Below are positions 8,439-16,568 of a stretch of 64,000 nt of DNA, piece after piece (positions within the stretch are counted from its first letter, which is position 1; each line of letters starts with the position of its first letter). Source of the stretch: Marisediminitalea lipolytica (lineage in GTDB: Bacteria; Pseudomonadota; Gammaproteobacteria; Enterobacterales; Alteromonadaceae); contig NZ_MJIC01000014.1 in assembly GCF_001758465.1 (NCBI RefSeq), positions 124,001-188,000 of the forward strand, given 5' to 3'. Position numbers and translations under genes: made by a program. The notes under the pieces are model-generated. The model saw only the letters and a list, made by a program, of their open reading frames with translations, made no database searches and had not been told where the DNA came from.

Positions 8439-10166
8439 TTAAGTCCGGGCCGGGAAGCGGATTTCGTAGCGCAAGCCTTTACCCGGCTCACTAAAGGCTT
8501 CGATATTGCCATCCAGCGCCTGGGTAACCAGGTTATACATAATGTGTGTACCCAGTCCGCTACCGCCTTCTCCGCGTTTGGTGGTAAAGAAAGCATCAAA
8601 TAACTGGCTGAGCTGATCGGCGGTCATACCCGCACCGTCGTCCTGATAGTTCAACAGAACATCTTCCTTATCCCGCTTCACTTCGATAACAATGTGACCA
8701 TCACTTTTATTTTCAAATCCATGGATAATGGAATTCATAATCATGTTGGTAATGATTTGTGCAATAATGCCTGGTGCAGAGCAAATAAACAGATCTTCGG
8801 GACAACTAATGCTGACTTCGTGTTTAGTATGCTTAAACGTTGGCCCCAGCGACTGCAAAATTTCGCGCAGATAGTTGTTTAAATTAAACACCCGCTCTGC
8901 TTCGCTGGTTTGGTCTACCGCTACCTGCTTAAAGCTGGTAATCAGATCAGAGGCACGGTGCAAATTGGTTAATAATAAGCTGGTGGTCTGTTCGGCTTCA
9001 TCTAAAAACGAGGCCATGGTGTTATTTGTTAGCGACTTGTTGTCATAGTCTTTTCTGATTTCCACCAGACGTTCATTTAAAAAGCTGGCTGCGGTAACAC
9101 CAACGCCCAGCGGGGTATTTACGTCATGGGCAATACCGGCAACCAGACCACCAAGAGAGGCCATTCGTTCAGATTCCAGCAGTTGGTCCTGCGCCAGCTT
9201 GAGGTTTTCCATAGATTGCGCCAGTTCGCTATTCTTTTCCCGTAACACGTTTTCGATGTACTGGCGGTTTTCGTTTTCCTGACGCAGCTCGCGCTGATTA
9301 GCAATCAGTTCGTCTTTCTGACGCTCAAGATCAAGCATAATCTGGCTTAATGAGGCGGTTTTCTTGGCTACTTCCTGCTCTAGTAACAGGTTTTGGTCAT
9401 CCAGTTTTTTATTTACCCGCTGCAGTTCGCTCTGGGTGTTGCGTAGCTGTTGTTGGGAAACAATCAGGTCGTCGATAACCTGGTTGTAAGAGTATTGCAG
9501 CAAACGTAATTCATTTTCTTCCTCCAGATGAAGGTAAATCTTAGACTTTTCGGGGTTGTCCGGATTAAACGCGCTCATTTTCTGAGTCACTTCCATTAAC
9601 GGATCCGACAACATTCTTCTGAACGCGGTCATAAACAGAAAGACTAAAAATGCAGTTTTAACAATGGCATTACCCACCAAAAAGAAAATACCCACTTCGA
9701 TTCGACCAAAGATAATGTCAAAATTGGAGTACAGGGTGACATCGCCAACGGTTGAGGCTCGGTTAGAAAACTCAAACACCAGCGGAAAGCTGTAACTGAA
9801 TAAGCCGCCATCGTGATCTTCCAGTTCGCCACTGGTAATCGGGGCGCGAATCTGCGCAATCGTTACACCCAAATCGGCAATGTAATCGCCGTTTTCATCA
9901 CGAATCTGAACGCCTGTCACAATGGGCAGTTCCATCAGGCCTTCGGCAATAGACTGTGCCTGCGGCAGGTTTACTTCCCAGATCGCGCGGGTCAGACTGG
10001 TTGAAAAGGTATTTTTCAGGGTTTGTAGTTCAGATTCAATGTGGCTTTTGGTGCTGAGGTATTCAGTAAAAATCTGGCCAATCGTCACAATGAATGTCAG
10101 AAAAAAATAGACTGATAACACCCTTGTGAGCAGTTTTCTCGACAATCCTGTCTGAACCGACGCCAT
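8439..10166 (-). CDS. Membrane sensor histidine kinase without partner regulator
   Basis: A 575-residue inner-membrane kinase. A first membrane segment at about 12-34, a periplasmic sensor to about 155 and a second membrane segment at about 160-182 are followed by a long coiled coil (235-335). The phospho-acceptor segment is GGLVAGIAHDVNTPLG (His at about 347), and the ATPase domain shows the N box (NMIMNSIIHGF), DDGAGM and GGSGLGTHI. The H box reads HDVNTP instead of HELRTP, a form known from some kinases with elongated coiled coils. ATG 10166 was taken; a TTG at 10211 would add 15 residues. No receiver gene adjoins it except divergent phoB, so its signal and target are unknown. Confidence 0.85.
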   Translation of the reverse strand: MASVQTGLSRKLLTRVLSVYFFLTFIVTIGQIFTEYLSTKSHIESELQTLKNTFSTSLTRAIWEVNLPQAQSIAEGLMELPIVTGVQIRDENGDYIADLGVTIAQIRAPITSGELEDHDGGLFSYSFPLVFEFSNRASTVGDVTLYSNFDIIFGRIEVGIFFLVGNAIVKTAFLVFLFMTAFRRMLSDPLMEVTQKMSAFNPDNPEKSKIYLHLEEENELRLLQYSYNQVIDDLIVSQQQLRNTQSELQRVNKKLDDQNLLLEQEVAKKTASLSQIMLDLERQKDELIANQRELRQENENRQYIENVLREKNSELAQSMENLKLAQDQLLESERMASLGGLVAGIAHDVNTPLGVGVTAASFLNERLVEIRKDYDNKSLTNNTMASFLDEAEQTTSLLLTNLHRASDLITSFKQVAVDQTSEAERVFNLNNYLREILQSLGPTFKHTKHEVSISCPEDLFICSAPGIIAQIITNMIMNSIIHGFENKSDGHIVIEVKRDKEDVLLNYQDDGAGMTADQLSQLFDAFFTTKRGEGGSGLGTHIMYNLVTQALDGNIEAFSEPGKGLRYEIRFPART

Positions 10167-10485
10167 CTGATACCTATATAATAATACTGATGAGTTTTTA
10201 CACTCTTTCAAGAATATGTGTTAATCGCTGAATAGACAAGTTCTTAGCACGAGTTCTTAAGCATATACGCGATTCACAAAAAGTTCATAATGCAATAAGT
10301 TGAAAATTTGGCTTTTTTAGCGCTGCATTGCTTTTAACGCTGCTTTTCTGGCAATTTAGCCTGGTTAATAACGTATATATCGGATAACAGTTTCATAAAC
10401 TTGACATAATAATGTAATCGTTTAATAAAATTGTCACACACCCTGATAATAATAGCGGCGTTTTGTTATGAGCTGGAAGAAATCA
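10167..10485. other. Divergent control region between the kinase and phoB
   Basis: 319 bp, AT-rich. It contains the Pho-box-like array at 10390-10418 near the phoB side. Apart from that no gene, repeat or RNA element was recognised. Confidence 0.6.
10390..10418 (+). promoter_or_regulatory. Pho-box-like direct repeats before phoB
   Basis: Three 7-mers related to CTGTCAT are spaced by exactly 11 bp: GTTTCAT (10390), TTGACAT (10401) and ATGTAAT (10412), with A/T-rich 4-bp spacers. This is the layout of PhoB binding sites (CTGTCAT-N4-CTGTCAT) and would allow phoBR autoregulation. Each unit keeps five of seven consensus bases, so the site is plausible but imperfect. Confidence 0.6.
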
Positions 10486-11175
10486 ATGTCTAGAAGAGTC
10501 TTGTTGGTAGAAGATGAAGCGCCAATTCGCGACATGCTAACCTTTGTGCTGGAACAGTCCGGATTCGAGACTATTGAAGCAGAAGATTACGATATTGCGC
10601 AACAAAAGCTGGTTGAGCCTTATCCTGATTTAATATTGCTGGACTGGATGTTGCCAGGCGGCAGCGGTGTGCAGCTGGCCAAAAGTCTGAAGCAGCACGA
10701 ATTTACCCGGGATATCCCGGTAATTATGTTAACCGCCCGTGGCGAAGAAGACGACAAGATTCGTGGTCTGGATGCCGGTGCAGATGATTACATCACCAAG
10801 CCATTCTCACCGAAAGAGTTGGTAGCCCGCATTAAAGCAGTAATGCGTCGGGTAACGCCTACATCAAATGAACAGCCTATCGAATTTAACGGTCTGAAAC
10901 TTGAGCCAATTTCCCATCGCGTTATGGCTAATGACGAAGCACTGGATATGGGGCCGACAGAATACAAACTGTTGCACTTCTTTATGACTCACCCAGAGCG
11001 TGTATACAGCCGTGAACAGTTACTCGATAACGTGTGGGGCACCAACGTGTATGTTGAAGACCGCACGGTTGATGTGCACATTCGACGTTTGCGTAAAGCA
11101 ATTGGCGGTCAGGGACATGACGCCATGATCCAAACCGTCAGAGGCGCAGGTTATCGCTTTTCCACTAAGCTTTAA
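10486..11175 (+). CDS. phoB: Phosphate regulon response regulator PhoB
   Basis: A 229-residue OmpR-type response regulator. The receiver domain (1-120) has acidic residues VEDEAP, the phospho-acceptor Asp53 in LLDWMLP and Lys105 in ITKPFSP. The winged-helix DNA-binding domain spans 130-229 ([14 protein letters not shown]). The start [17 protein letters not shown] matches the E. coli PhoB N-terminus, so ATG 10486 was preferred to ATG 10468. It is activated by PhoR, encoded next, under phosphate limitation. A hairpin separates the two genes. Pho-box-like repeats upstream suggest self-activation. Confidence 0.95.
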   Translation: MSRRVLLVEDEAPIRDMLTFVLEQSGFETIEAEDYDIAQQKLVEPYPDLILLDWMLPGGSGVQLAKSLKQHEFTRDIPVIMLTARGEEDDKIRGLDAGADDYITKPFSPKELVARIKAVMRRVTPTSNEQPIEFNGLKLEPISHRVMANDEALDMGPTEYKLLHFFMTHPERVYSREQLLDNVWGTNVYVEDRTVDVHIRRLRKAIGGQGHDAMIQTVRGAGYRFSTKL

Positions 11176-11186
11176 TTTTACTTTCA

Positions 11187-11215
11187 TAATGGGGTAGGTA
11201 TCATCTGCCCCATTA
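11187..11215 (+). other. Intercistronic hairpin between phoB and phoR
   Basis: TAATGGGG (11187-11194) and CCCCATTA (11208-11215) form a perfect 8-bp stem with a 13-base loop. There is no T run, so it is more likely an mRNA processing or stabilising stem than a full terminator. It could set PhoB and PhoR to different levels. Confidence 0.5.
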
Positions 11216-11243
11216 GTCAGCGCGCAATAAAGGAACAACCTGG

Positions 11244-12548
11244 ATGTACTACCCCTTTTCGTGGATCAAGTCAGTCGCGCGACTCATTTTATTTTTAATT
11301 GTCTTTGCTCTGGTCGGCTGGTATCTGGAAGATATGTTGCTGGCAGTGGCCCTGGGCGCCATGGGCTTGCTGCTGGCTAATTACTGGCAGCTGTTTAAGC
11401 TTAACCGCTGGTTATGGCATAGTCGTAAAATGTCGCCGCCTTCCGTAAGTGGTTTGTGGGAGCACATTTACGAAGGGATATATTACCTGCAGCGGCGCAA
11501 CCGCAATAAACGCAAGGAGCTTGGTGCCCTGGTAAAGCGGTTTCGCGAAGGGGCTGAAGCGCTTCCCGATGCTGCTGTGGTGGTCGATTCCAAAGCCTGT
11601 ATTATCTGGTGTAACCGTCTGGCCCGGCTGGAACTGGGGTTACGCTGGCCTTCCGATGCAGGCAGACGACTGGATAATCTGATACGTCATCCCGAATTTA
11701 TTGAGTACTTTCATGCAGGGAAGTACCACTATCCTATAGAAGTTCCCTCGCCGCTCAATCCGCTTAAATCCTTTGAATACCGGATTATGCCCTACGGCGA
11801 AGAACATTTACTGCTGATTGCCCGCGATGTTACGCGCTTATCCCAATTAGAAGAAATGCGAAAGGATTTTGTGGCCAACGTTTCCCACGAGCTGCGTACA
11901 CCGCTGACGGTCATCAATGGTTACCTGGAAATTTTGCCGGATGCCGATGACCAGCTTAATCCGTTTGTGAAAAAAGCATACATGGAAATGAGTACCCAGA
12001 CCCAGCGGATGCAGAGTCTGATTGAAGATTTGCTGGTGTTGTCGCGCATTGAGGCCAGCTCAGAACGGGTCTACGAAAATACCGTGGACATGGCTGCCAT
12101 GCTGACCCAGGTAAAAATTGAAGCGGACGCGCTGAATAAAGACAAGCACCATACTATCGAGTTTCACCTAACTCCGGGGATTCGTATTTACGGTATCGAA
12201 ACCGAATTACGCAGTGCCTGCTCCAATCTTATTTTTAATGCCATCAACTATACCCCTGATCATGGCTGCATTGATGTCTACTGGGAATTAACCAAAACAG
12301 GTGTTCGCTTTGCAGTAAAAGATAATGGTGATGGTATTGAACAGCGGCACTTGTCGCGCCTGACCGAACGTTTTTACCGAGTTGATAAAGCGCGTTCCCG
12401 TAAAACAGGCGGGTCGGGATTAGGTTTGTCCATTGTAAAACACGTGCTCAGTCATCATAATTCAAAACTACAAATCACCAGTCAGGTAGGCGAGGGCAGT
12501 CAGTTCTTCTTTGAGTTTGACGCCGAGATGATTGCCAGCCAGGAGTAA
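11244..12548 (+). CDS. phoR: Phosphate regulon sensor kinase PhoR
   Basis: A 434-residue inner-membrane histidine kinase with the usual PhoR build: two close membrane segments at about 10-50 and no large periplasmic domain, a cytoplasmic linker, a PAS domain at about 100-200, the HisKA box FVANVSHELRTPLT with His215, and an ATPase domain (SNLIFNAINYTP, DNGDGI, GGSGLGLSI). It phosphorylates PhoB when phosphate transport is low. ATG 11244 is the likely start, close behind an AAAGGAACAA RBS. Its last codons contain the AGGAG used by the following pstS-like gene, so translation is linked. Confidence 0.95.
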   Translation: MYYPFSWIKSVARLILFLIVFALVGWYLEDMLLAVALGAMGLLLANYWQLFKLNRWLWHSRKMSPPSVSGLWEHIYEGIYYLQRRNRNKRKELGALVKRFREGAEALPDAAVVVDSKACIIWCNRLARLELGLRWPSDAGRRLDNLIRHPEFIEYFHAGKYHYPIEVPSPLNPLKSFEYRIMPYGEEHLLLIARDVTRLSQLEEMRKDFVANVSHELRTPLTVINGYLEILPDADDQLNPFVKKAYMEMSTQTQRMQSLIEDLLVLSRIEASSERVYENTVDMAAMLTQVKIEADALNKDKHHTIEFHLTPGIRIYGIETELRSACSNLIFNAINYTPDHGCIDVYWELTKTGVRFAVKDNGDGIEQRHLSRLTERFYRVDKARSRKTGGSGLGLSIVKHVLSHHNSKLQITSQVGEGSQFFFEFDAEMIASQE

Positions 12549-12549
12549 G

Positions 12550-13506
12550 ATGCAAAGGTTATTCATTTTTTTGCTGTTTGTCGGCGTTAGCATCAACGCG
12601 TATGCCAATGATGAAGGCTTTGAACGTAAACCCGGTGTGGCAGGCAACATTACTTCGGTAGGCTCAGACACGCTGGCTAATCTGATGACCTTATGGTCGC
12701 AGGAATTTAAGACACTTTATCCGGATGTGACCTTTCAAATTCAGGCGTCGGGTTCTTCTACTGCGCCACCTGCGCTCACCGAAGGCACCGCTACTATTGG
12801 CCCGATGAGCCGGGATTTAAAACCCAGCGAACGACGCGCCTTTATTCAGGCCCACGGTTATCCGCCAACTGTTATTAAAGTGGCTATCGATGCCATTGCC
12901 ATTTTTGTTGAGCGCAGTAACCCGTTACCAGGACTGACCTTAAAACAGGTAGACTCGATATTTTCGGCTACCCGCTACTGCGGTGGAGAGGAACGTATAA
13001 CCCGCTGGTCGCAACTGGGCATAGGTTATTACGGGCAAACCGCCCCCATCCGTTTGTTTAGCCGCAATTCGGTATCAGGTACTTACGGGTTGTTTAAAAT
13101 TATGGCCCTGTGCGATGGTGATTTTACCAAGTCTGTCAACGAACAACCGGGTTCTGCTTCGGTGGTACTGTCGGTGGCGTCCAGCAAAGGGGGGATGGGC
13201 TACGCGGCCTACGGTTACCGAACTGCCGGCGTCAGAGCGCTGCCGTTGGGCAATACAGCGAACACCCTAATCCCCCTTACCAGTGAAACGGTGCAAAACG
13301 AAAGCTATCCGTTTTCGCGGTTTTTGTATCTGGTAGTCAATAAAGCGCCGGGTGAGCCATTGCCCAAACTTGAGCGCGAATTTCTGCGCTATGTGTTGTC
13401 TGCCAGAGGGCAACAACAGGTGGAGCGTGACGGGTATTTTCCGATTCGACAAGATATGTTGAAGCTCCAGTTACGCCTGGTTGGTGAAAAAACAACCATG
13501 CTATAG
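12550..13506 (+). CDS. PstS-like periplasmic phosphate-binding protein
   Basis: A 318-residue periplasmic protein; the signal peptide ends near residue 19 (SINAYA). The type II binding-protein fold of the PstS family is shown by VGSDTLANLMTLW, QASGSSTAPPALTEGTATIGPMSR and the ligand-loop segment FSRNSVSGTYG. Two cysteines (RYCGG, ALCDG) could form a disulfide. ATG 12550 lies one base after the phoR stop with AGGAG inside phoR, so it is the third gene of a phoB-phoR operon. No pstCAB permease genes are in the window. It may feed a permease encoded elsewhere or act in sensing. The call is at family level only. Confidence 0.85.
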   Translation: MQRLFIFLLFVGVSINAYANDEGFERKPGVAGNITSVGSDTLANLMTLWSQEFKTLYPDVTFQIQASGSSTAPPALTEGTATIGPMSRDLKPSERRAFIQAHGYPPTVIKVAIDAIAIFVERSNPLPGLTLKQVDSIFSATRYCGGEERITRWSQLGIGYYGQTAPIRLFSRNSVSGTYGLFKIMALCDGDFTKSVNEQPGSASVVLSVASSKGGMGYAAYGYRTAGVRALPLGNTANTLIPLTSETVQNESYPFSRFLYLVVNKAPGEPLPKLEREFLRYVLSARGQQQVERDGYFPIRQDMLKLQLRLVGEKTTML

Positions 13507-13557
13507 TCGCAACTTATCATTTAGTCTAGTATTCACCAGTAAAGTTTTATTAAAGTT

Positions 13558-13591
13558 TTGTTACGGTCCTGTAATGTAACAAATCTGTCAT
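13558..13591 (+). promoter_or_regulatory. Pho-box-like repeats before the beta-helix lipoprotein gene
   Basis: TTGTTAC (13558) and CTGTAAT (13569) lie 11 bp apart with a GGTC spacer and resemble a PhoB site. A further perfect CTGTCAT follows at 13585, but off the 11-bp register. They sit 64-97 bp before the lipoprotein ATG. Confidence 0.5.
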
Positions 13592-13654
13592 TTAGCTTAG
13601 GTAACCTGCTCGCGTTTTTAATCCATATTATAAAATGCTCATCTGGAGACACGC

Positions 13655-16435
13655 ATGGAACTTAAGCAGTTATTTCAAGCTTCTGCAATTGCTGCCGCAC
13701 TCGCCCTGGCCGGCTGTGGCGGTGACATCAACATTTCTGAAGGCGACATCGACAACAGCTCATCTGTAACCAATAACTACGGTGATTCTGGTTCTACTGG
13801 CGGCGGTACAGAAACGCCAGCCGAAGAACTGCCTGGTGAAGCAAGTGCTTCTTTAAGTAGTGCTCTGACAGCTGCTTTCGGAACTGATGTTTCTGTACGT
13901 GTTCTTTCTGGCCGTTTAACTGACGCTGACGCCGGTGACAACGGTAATGTTGTACTGACTAACGATACTGTATGGGCGCTTGATGGTCCGGTATTCGTTG
14001 GTGGCGATAAAGAAAACAGCGTAACTCTGGAAATCGAAGAAGGTACTATCATCTTCGGTAGCCGCGGCGCTGATTACCTGGTAGTTAGCCGTGATTCACA
14101 AATCGAAGTGAACGGTACTGCTTCTGCACCAGTAATCATGACTTCTTACAACGACGTTGTTGGTGATGAAGTGGGCGCTGGTCAATGGGGTGGTGTTGTA
14201 CTGTTAGGTAACGCACCTTCTACTAAATGTCCACAAGACGGCTCTGACTGCGCACTTCAGGTTGAAGGTGCAGAAGAAGGTGCAGTTTTCGGTGGTACAG
14301 ACGCTGCTGACAGTTCAGGTACTATCAACTACTTAGTAGTTAAGTACGCGGGTTACGAAGTTGCTCCGGATAACGAATTAAACGGTATCACTTTTGGTGG
14401 TGTAGGTTCTGGTACTGAAATCGACTACGTTCAGGTTCACGCTAACGCTGACGATGGTGTTGAATTCTTCGGTGGTTCAGTTGACGTTAAGCACTTAGTG
14501 TTAACTGGCAACCAGGATGACTCTGTAGACTGGGATAACGGCTACAATGGTCGTCTGCAATATGTTTATGTTGCTCACGCTGCAGATAACAGTGATGCCA
14601 ACCGTGGTATCGAAGGTGACGGTGACGGCGGTGACGGCACTGCATTCTCTTTACCTACTATCTCTAACATGACTGTTGTTGGTAACACTTTCGACACCGA
14701 AGATGCTGACTCTGAAGGTCTGTTACTGCGTGACCAAACCGGCGCTCACATCATGAACCTGCTGGTAACTGGTCCTGAAGCAATGGGCGAGTGTCTGGAA
14801 ATGGATTCTGACGAAACTGTTCAGGGCAACCTGAGCGACGGCGACCTGACTATCACTTACTCTGCAATTGCTTGTAGCGAGCCTTTCAAAATGGCTGACG
14901 GTGATGTTGACCTGGAAGCCTGGTTCACAGGTCAGGAAGGCAACCAGCTTATCGCCTTTGAAGACCGCGCTAACCTGGGTCTGAACATCGACGGTAGCTT
15001 AACGTCTGAAAGCGCCATGCTGACTGCGGGTACTGACGCTAGCCAGGTTGATACGTTCTTCGACGCAACGACCTTCATTGGCGCTGTTGGTGCTGACGAT
15101 TGGCGTCAGGGTTGGGCCTTTGGTTTTGGTGGCGGTAACATCGAACTGGCACAAACCCGTTCTGGCTGCCCAACTGGTACCACCACTATCACTGACATTG
15201 ATGGTTCAACAACTACGTGTGAAATTTCTGGCACCATCACTTCTGATCTGACTCTGACTGCGGGTAACTACTACGCACTGTCTGGTGCAGTATTCGTCGG
15301 TGGCGACAATGAAGACAGTGCAGTGCTGACTGTTGAGCCGGGTGTAACTGTTTACGGCAACTCTGGTAACGATTACCTGGTAGTAAGCCGTGGTTCGCAA
15401 ATCATGGCCAGCGGTACAGCTGCTGACCCAATCACTTTCACTTCACGTGACCACGTTCTTGGTGGCCTGGATGCTGGTTCTGCTGGTCAGTGGGGCGGTA
15501 TGATTATTCTGGGTAACGCTTACTCTACCAAGTGTCCACAAGACGGTTCTGAGTGTGCACTGCAAGTTGAAGGTGCTCAGGAAGGTGCTGTATTCGGTGG
15601 TAACGACAACGAAGATAACTCAGGTACGCTGCGTTATGTACGTGTGATGCACGGCGGTTACGAAATCGCCCCGGATAACGAATTAAACGGTATTACTTTT
15701 GGTGGTGTCGGTTCTGGTACCACGGTTGAGTACGTACAGGTACACAAAAACGCGGATGACGGTGTTGAGTTCTTCGGTGGTGCAGTTAACGCTAAGTACT
15801 TAGCTTTCACTGGCGTACAGGATGACTCAGTAGACTGGGATAACGGTTTCCAGGGTAAACTGCAATTCGTACTGGTTAAGCACGCTGATGATAACTCAGA
15901 TGCTAACCGCGCAATTGAAGGTGACGGTGACGGCGGTAGCGGCACTGAGTTCTCTAACCCAATGGTAGCTAACATGACCGTTATTGGTAACACTTTCGAT
16001 ACTGCTGATGCTGATTCAGAAGGTATCTTACTGCGTGACCAGACTAACGCTCAGCTGTTCAACATCATTGTTACTGGCCCTGCTGAAATGGGTGAGTGTT
16101 TCGAAGCTGACTTAAGCGATGGTGACACCACGCTTGAAGCCAACATGGATGGAACTAACACGCCACAGCTGACCTTCAGTAACTCAGTACTGGCATGTTC
16201 AGAAAACATCAGAGACACCGGTACTTTCGACCAGACTGCATGGTTCACTGCGCAAGCGGGTAACAGCCTGCTGGATAACACGGCGACTGTTCTGGACGGT
16301 ATCTACACTGTAGATGCTACAGCACCTGCCGATGTTGCTGCCATGGATAGCTTCTTCCTGTCAGTTGACTTTATCGGTGCAGTTAAAGATGCCGATAACG
16401 ACTGGACTGCGGGCTGGACAGTTGGTCTTGAGTAA
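13655..16435 (+). CDS. Surface lipoprotein with two tandem beta-helix-like halves, partner of the TonB receptor
   Basis: A 926-residue lipoprotein: signal peptide with lipobox LALAG-Cys21, next residues Gly-Gly (no inner-membrane retention Asp), then a low-complexity linker at about 30-65. The rest is two homologous halves offset by 433 residues (1299 bp); for example, VFVGGD, DYLVVSR, STKCPQDGS, DNELNGITFGGVGSGT, NADDGVEFFGG and QDDSVDWDNG all occur twice. Repeated short strands rich in Gly/Asn/Asp suggest a right-handed parallel beta-helix. It precedes the TonB-dependent receptor and has Pho-box-like repeats upstream. Codon use is strongly biased, as in abundant proteins. A role as a substrate-capturing partner of the receptor is inferred; the ligand is unknown. 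Confidence 0.7.
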   Translation: MELKQLFQASAIAAALALAGCGGDINISEGDIDNSSSVTNNYGDSGSTGGGTETPAEELPGEASASLSSALTAAFGTDVSVRVLSGRLTDADAGDNGNVVLTNDTVWALDGPVFVGGDKENSVTLEIEEGTIIFGSRGADYLVVSRDSQIEVNGTASAPVIMTSYNDVVGDEVGAGQWGGVVLLGNAPSTKCPQDGSDCALQVEGAEEGAVFGGTDAADSSGTINYLVVKYAGYEVAPDNELNGITFGGVGSGTEIDYVQVHANADDGVEFFGGSVDVKHLVLTGNQDDSVDWDNGYNGRLQYVYVAHAADNSDANRGIEGDGDGGDGTAFSLPTISNMTVVGNTFDTEDADSEGLLLRDQTGAHIMNLLVTGPEAMGECLEMDSDETVQGNLSDGDLTITYSAIACSEPFKMADGDVDLEAWFTGQEGNQLIAFEDRANLGLNIDGSLTSESAMLTAGTDASQVDTFFDATTFIGAVGADDWRQGWAFGFGGGNIELAQTRSGCPTGTTTITDIDGSTTTCEISGTITSDLTLTAGNYYALSGAVFVGGDNEDSAVLTVEPGVTVYGNSGNDYLVVSRGSQIMASGTAADPITFTSRDHVLGGLDAGSAGQWGGMIILGNAYSTKCPQDGSECALQVEGAQEGAVFGGNDNEDNSGTLRYVRVMHGGYEIAPDNELNGITFGGVGSGTTVEYVQVHKNADDGVEFFGGAVNAKYLAFTGVQDDSVDWDNGFQGKLQFVLVKHADDNSDANRAIEGDGDGGSGTEFSNPMVANMTVIGNTFDTADADSEGILLRDQTNAQLFNIIVTGPAEMGECFEADLSDGDTTLEANMDGTNTPQLTFSNSVLACSENIRDTGTFDQTAWFTAQAGNSLLDNTATVLDGIYTVDATAPADVAAMDSFFLSVDFIGAVKDADNDWTAGWTVGLE

Positions 16436-16466
16436 TCACTCAGGACATCTTTAAGTAAAAAAATGG

Positions 16467-16502
16467 GCAAGCGCGTTACATTTTAGTGGCGTGCTTGCTT
16501 TT
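16467..16502 (+). terminator. RNA stem (attenuator/terminator) between lipoprotein and receptor genes
   Basis: GCAAGCGCGTTAC (16467-16479) can pair with GTGGCGTGCTTGC (16486-16498) over 13 bp if three G-U pairs are allowed, with an ATTTTA loop and TTTT after it. Dependence on G-U pairs points to an RNA structure. It would let part of the transcripts stop after the lipoprotein gene, giving more lipoprotein than receptor. Confidence 0.6.
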
Positions 16503-16568
16503 AAGCTTGTATAAGACGTCTTTTTTTTTGCGTCGAAGTAAAATTAGCTTGCAATGAGGTTTTTTATC

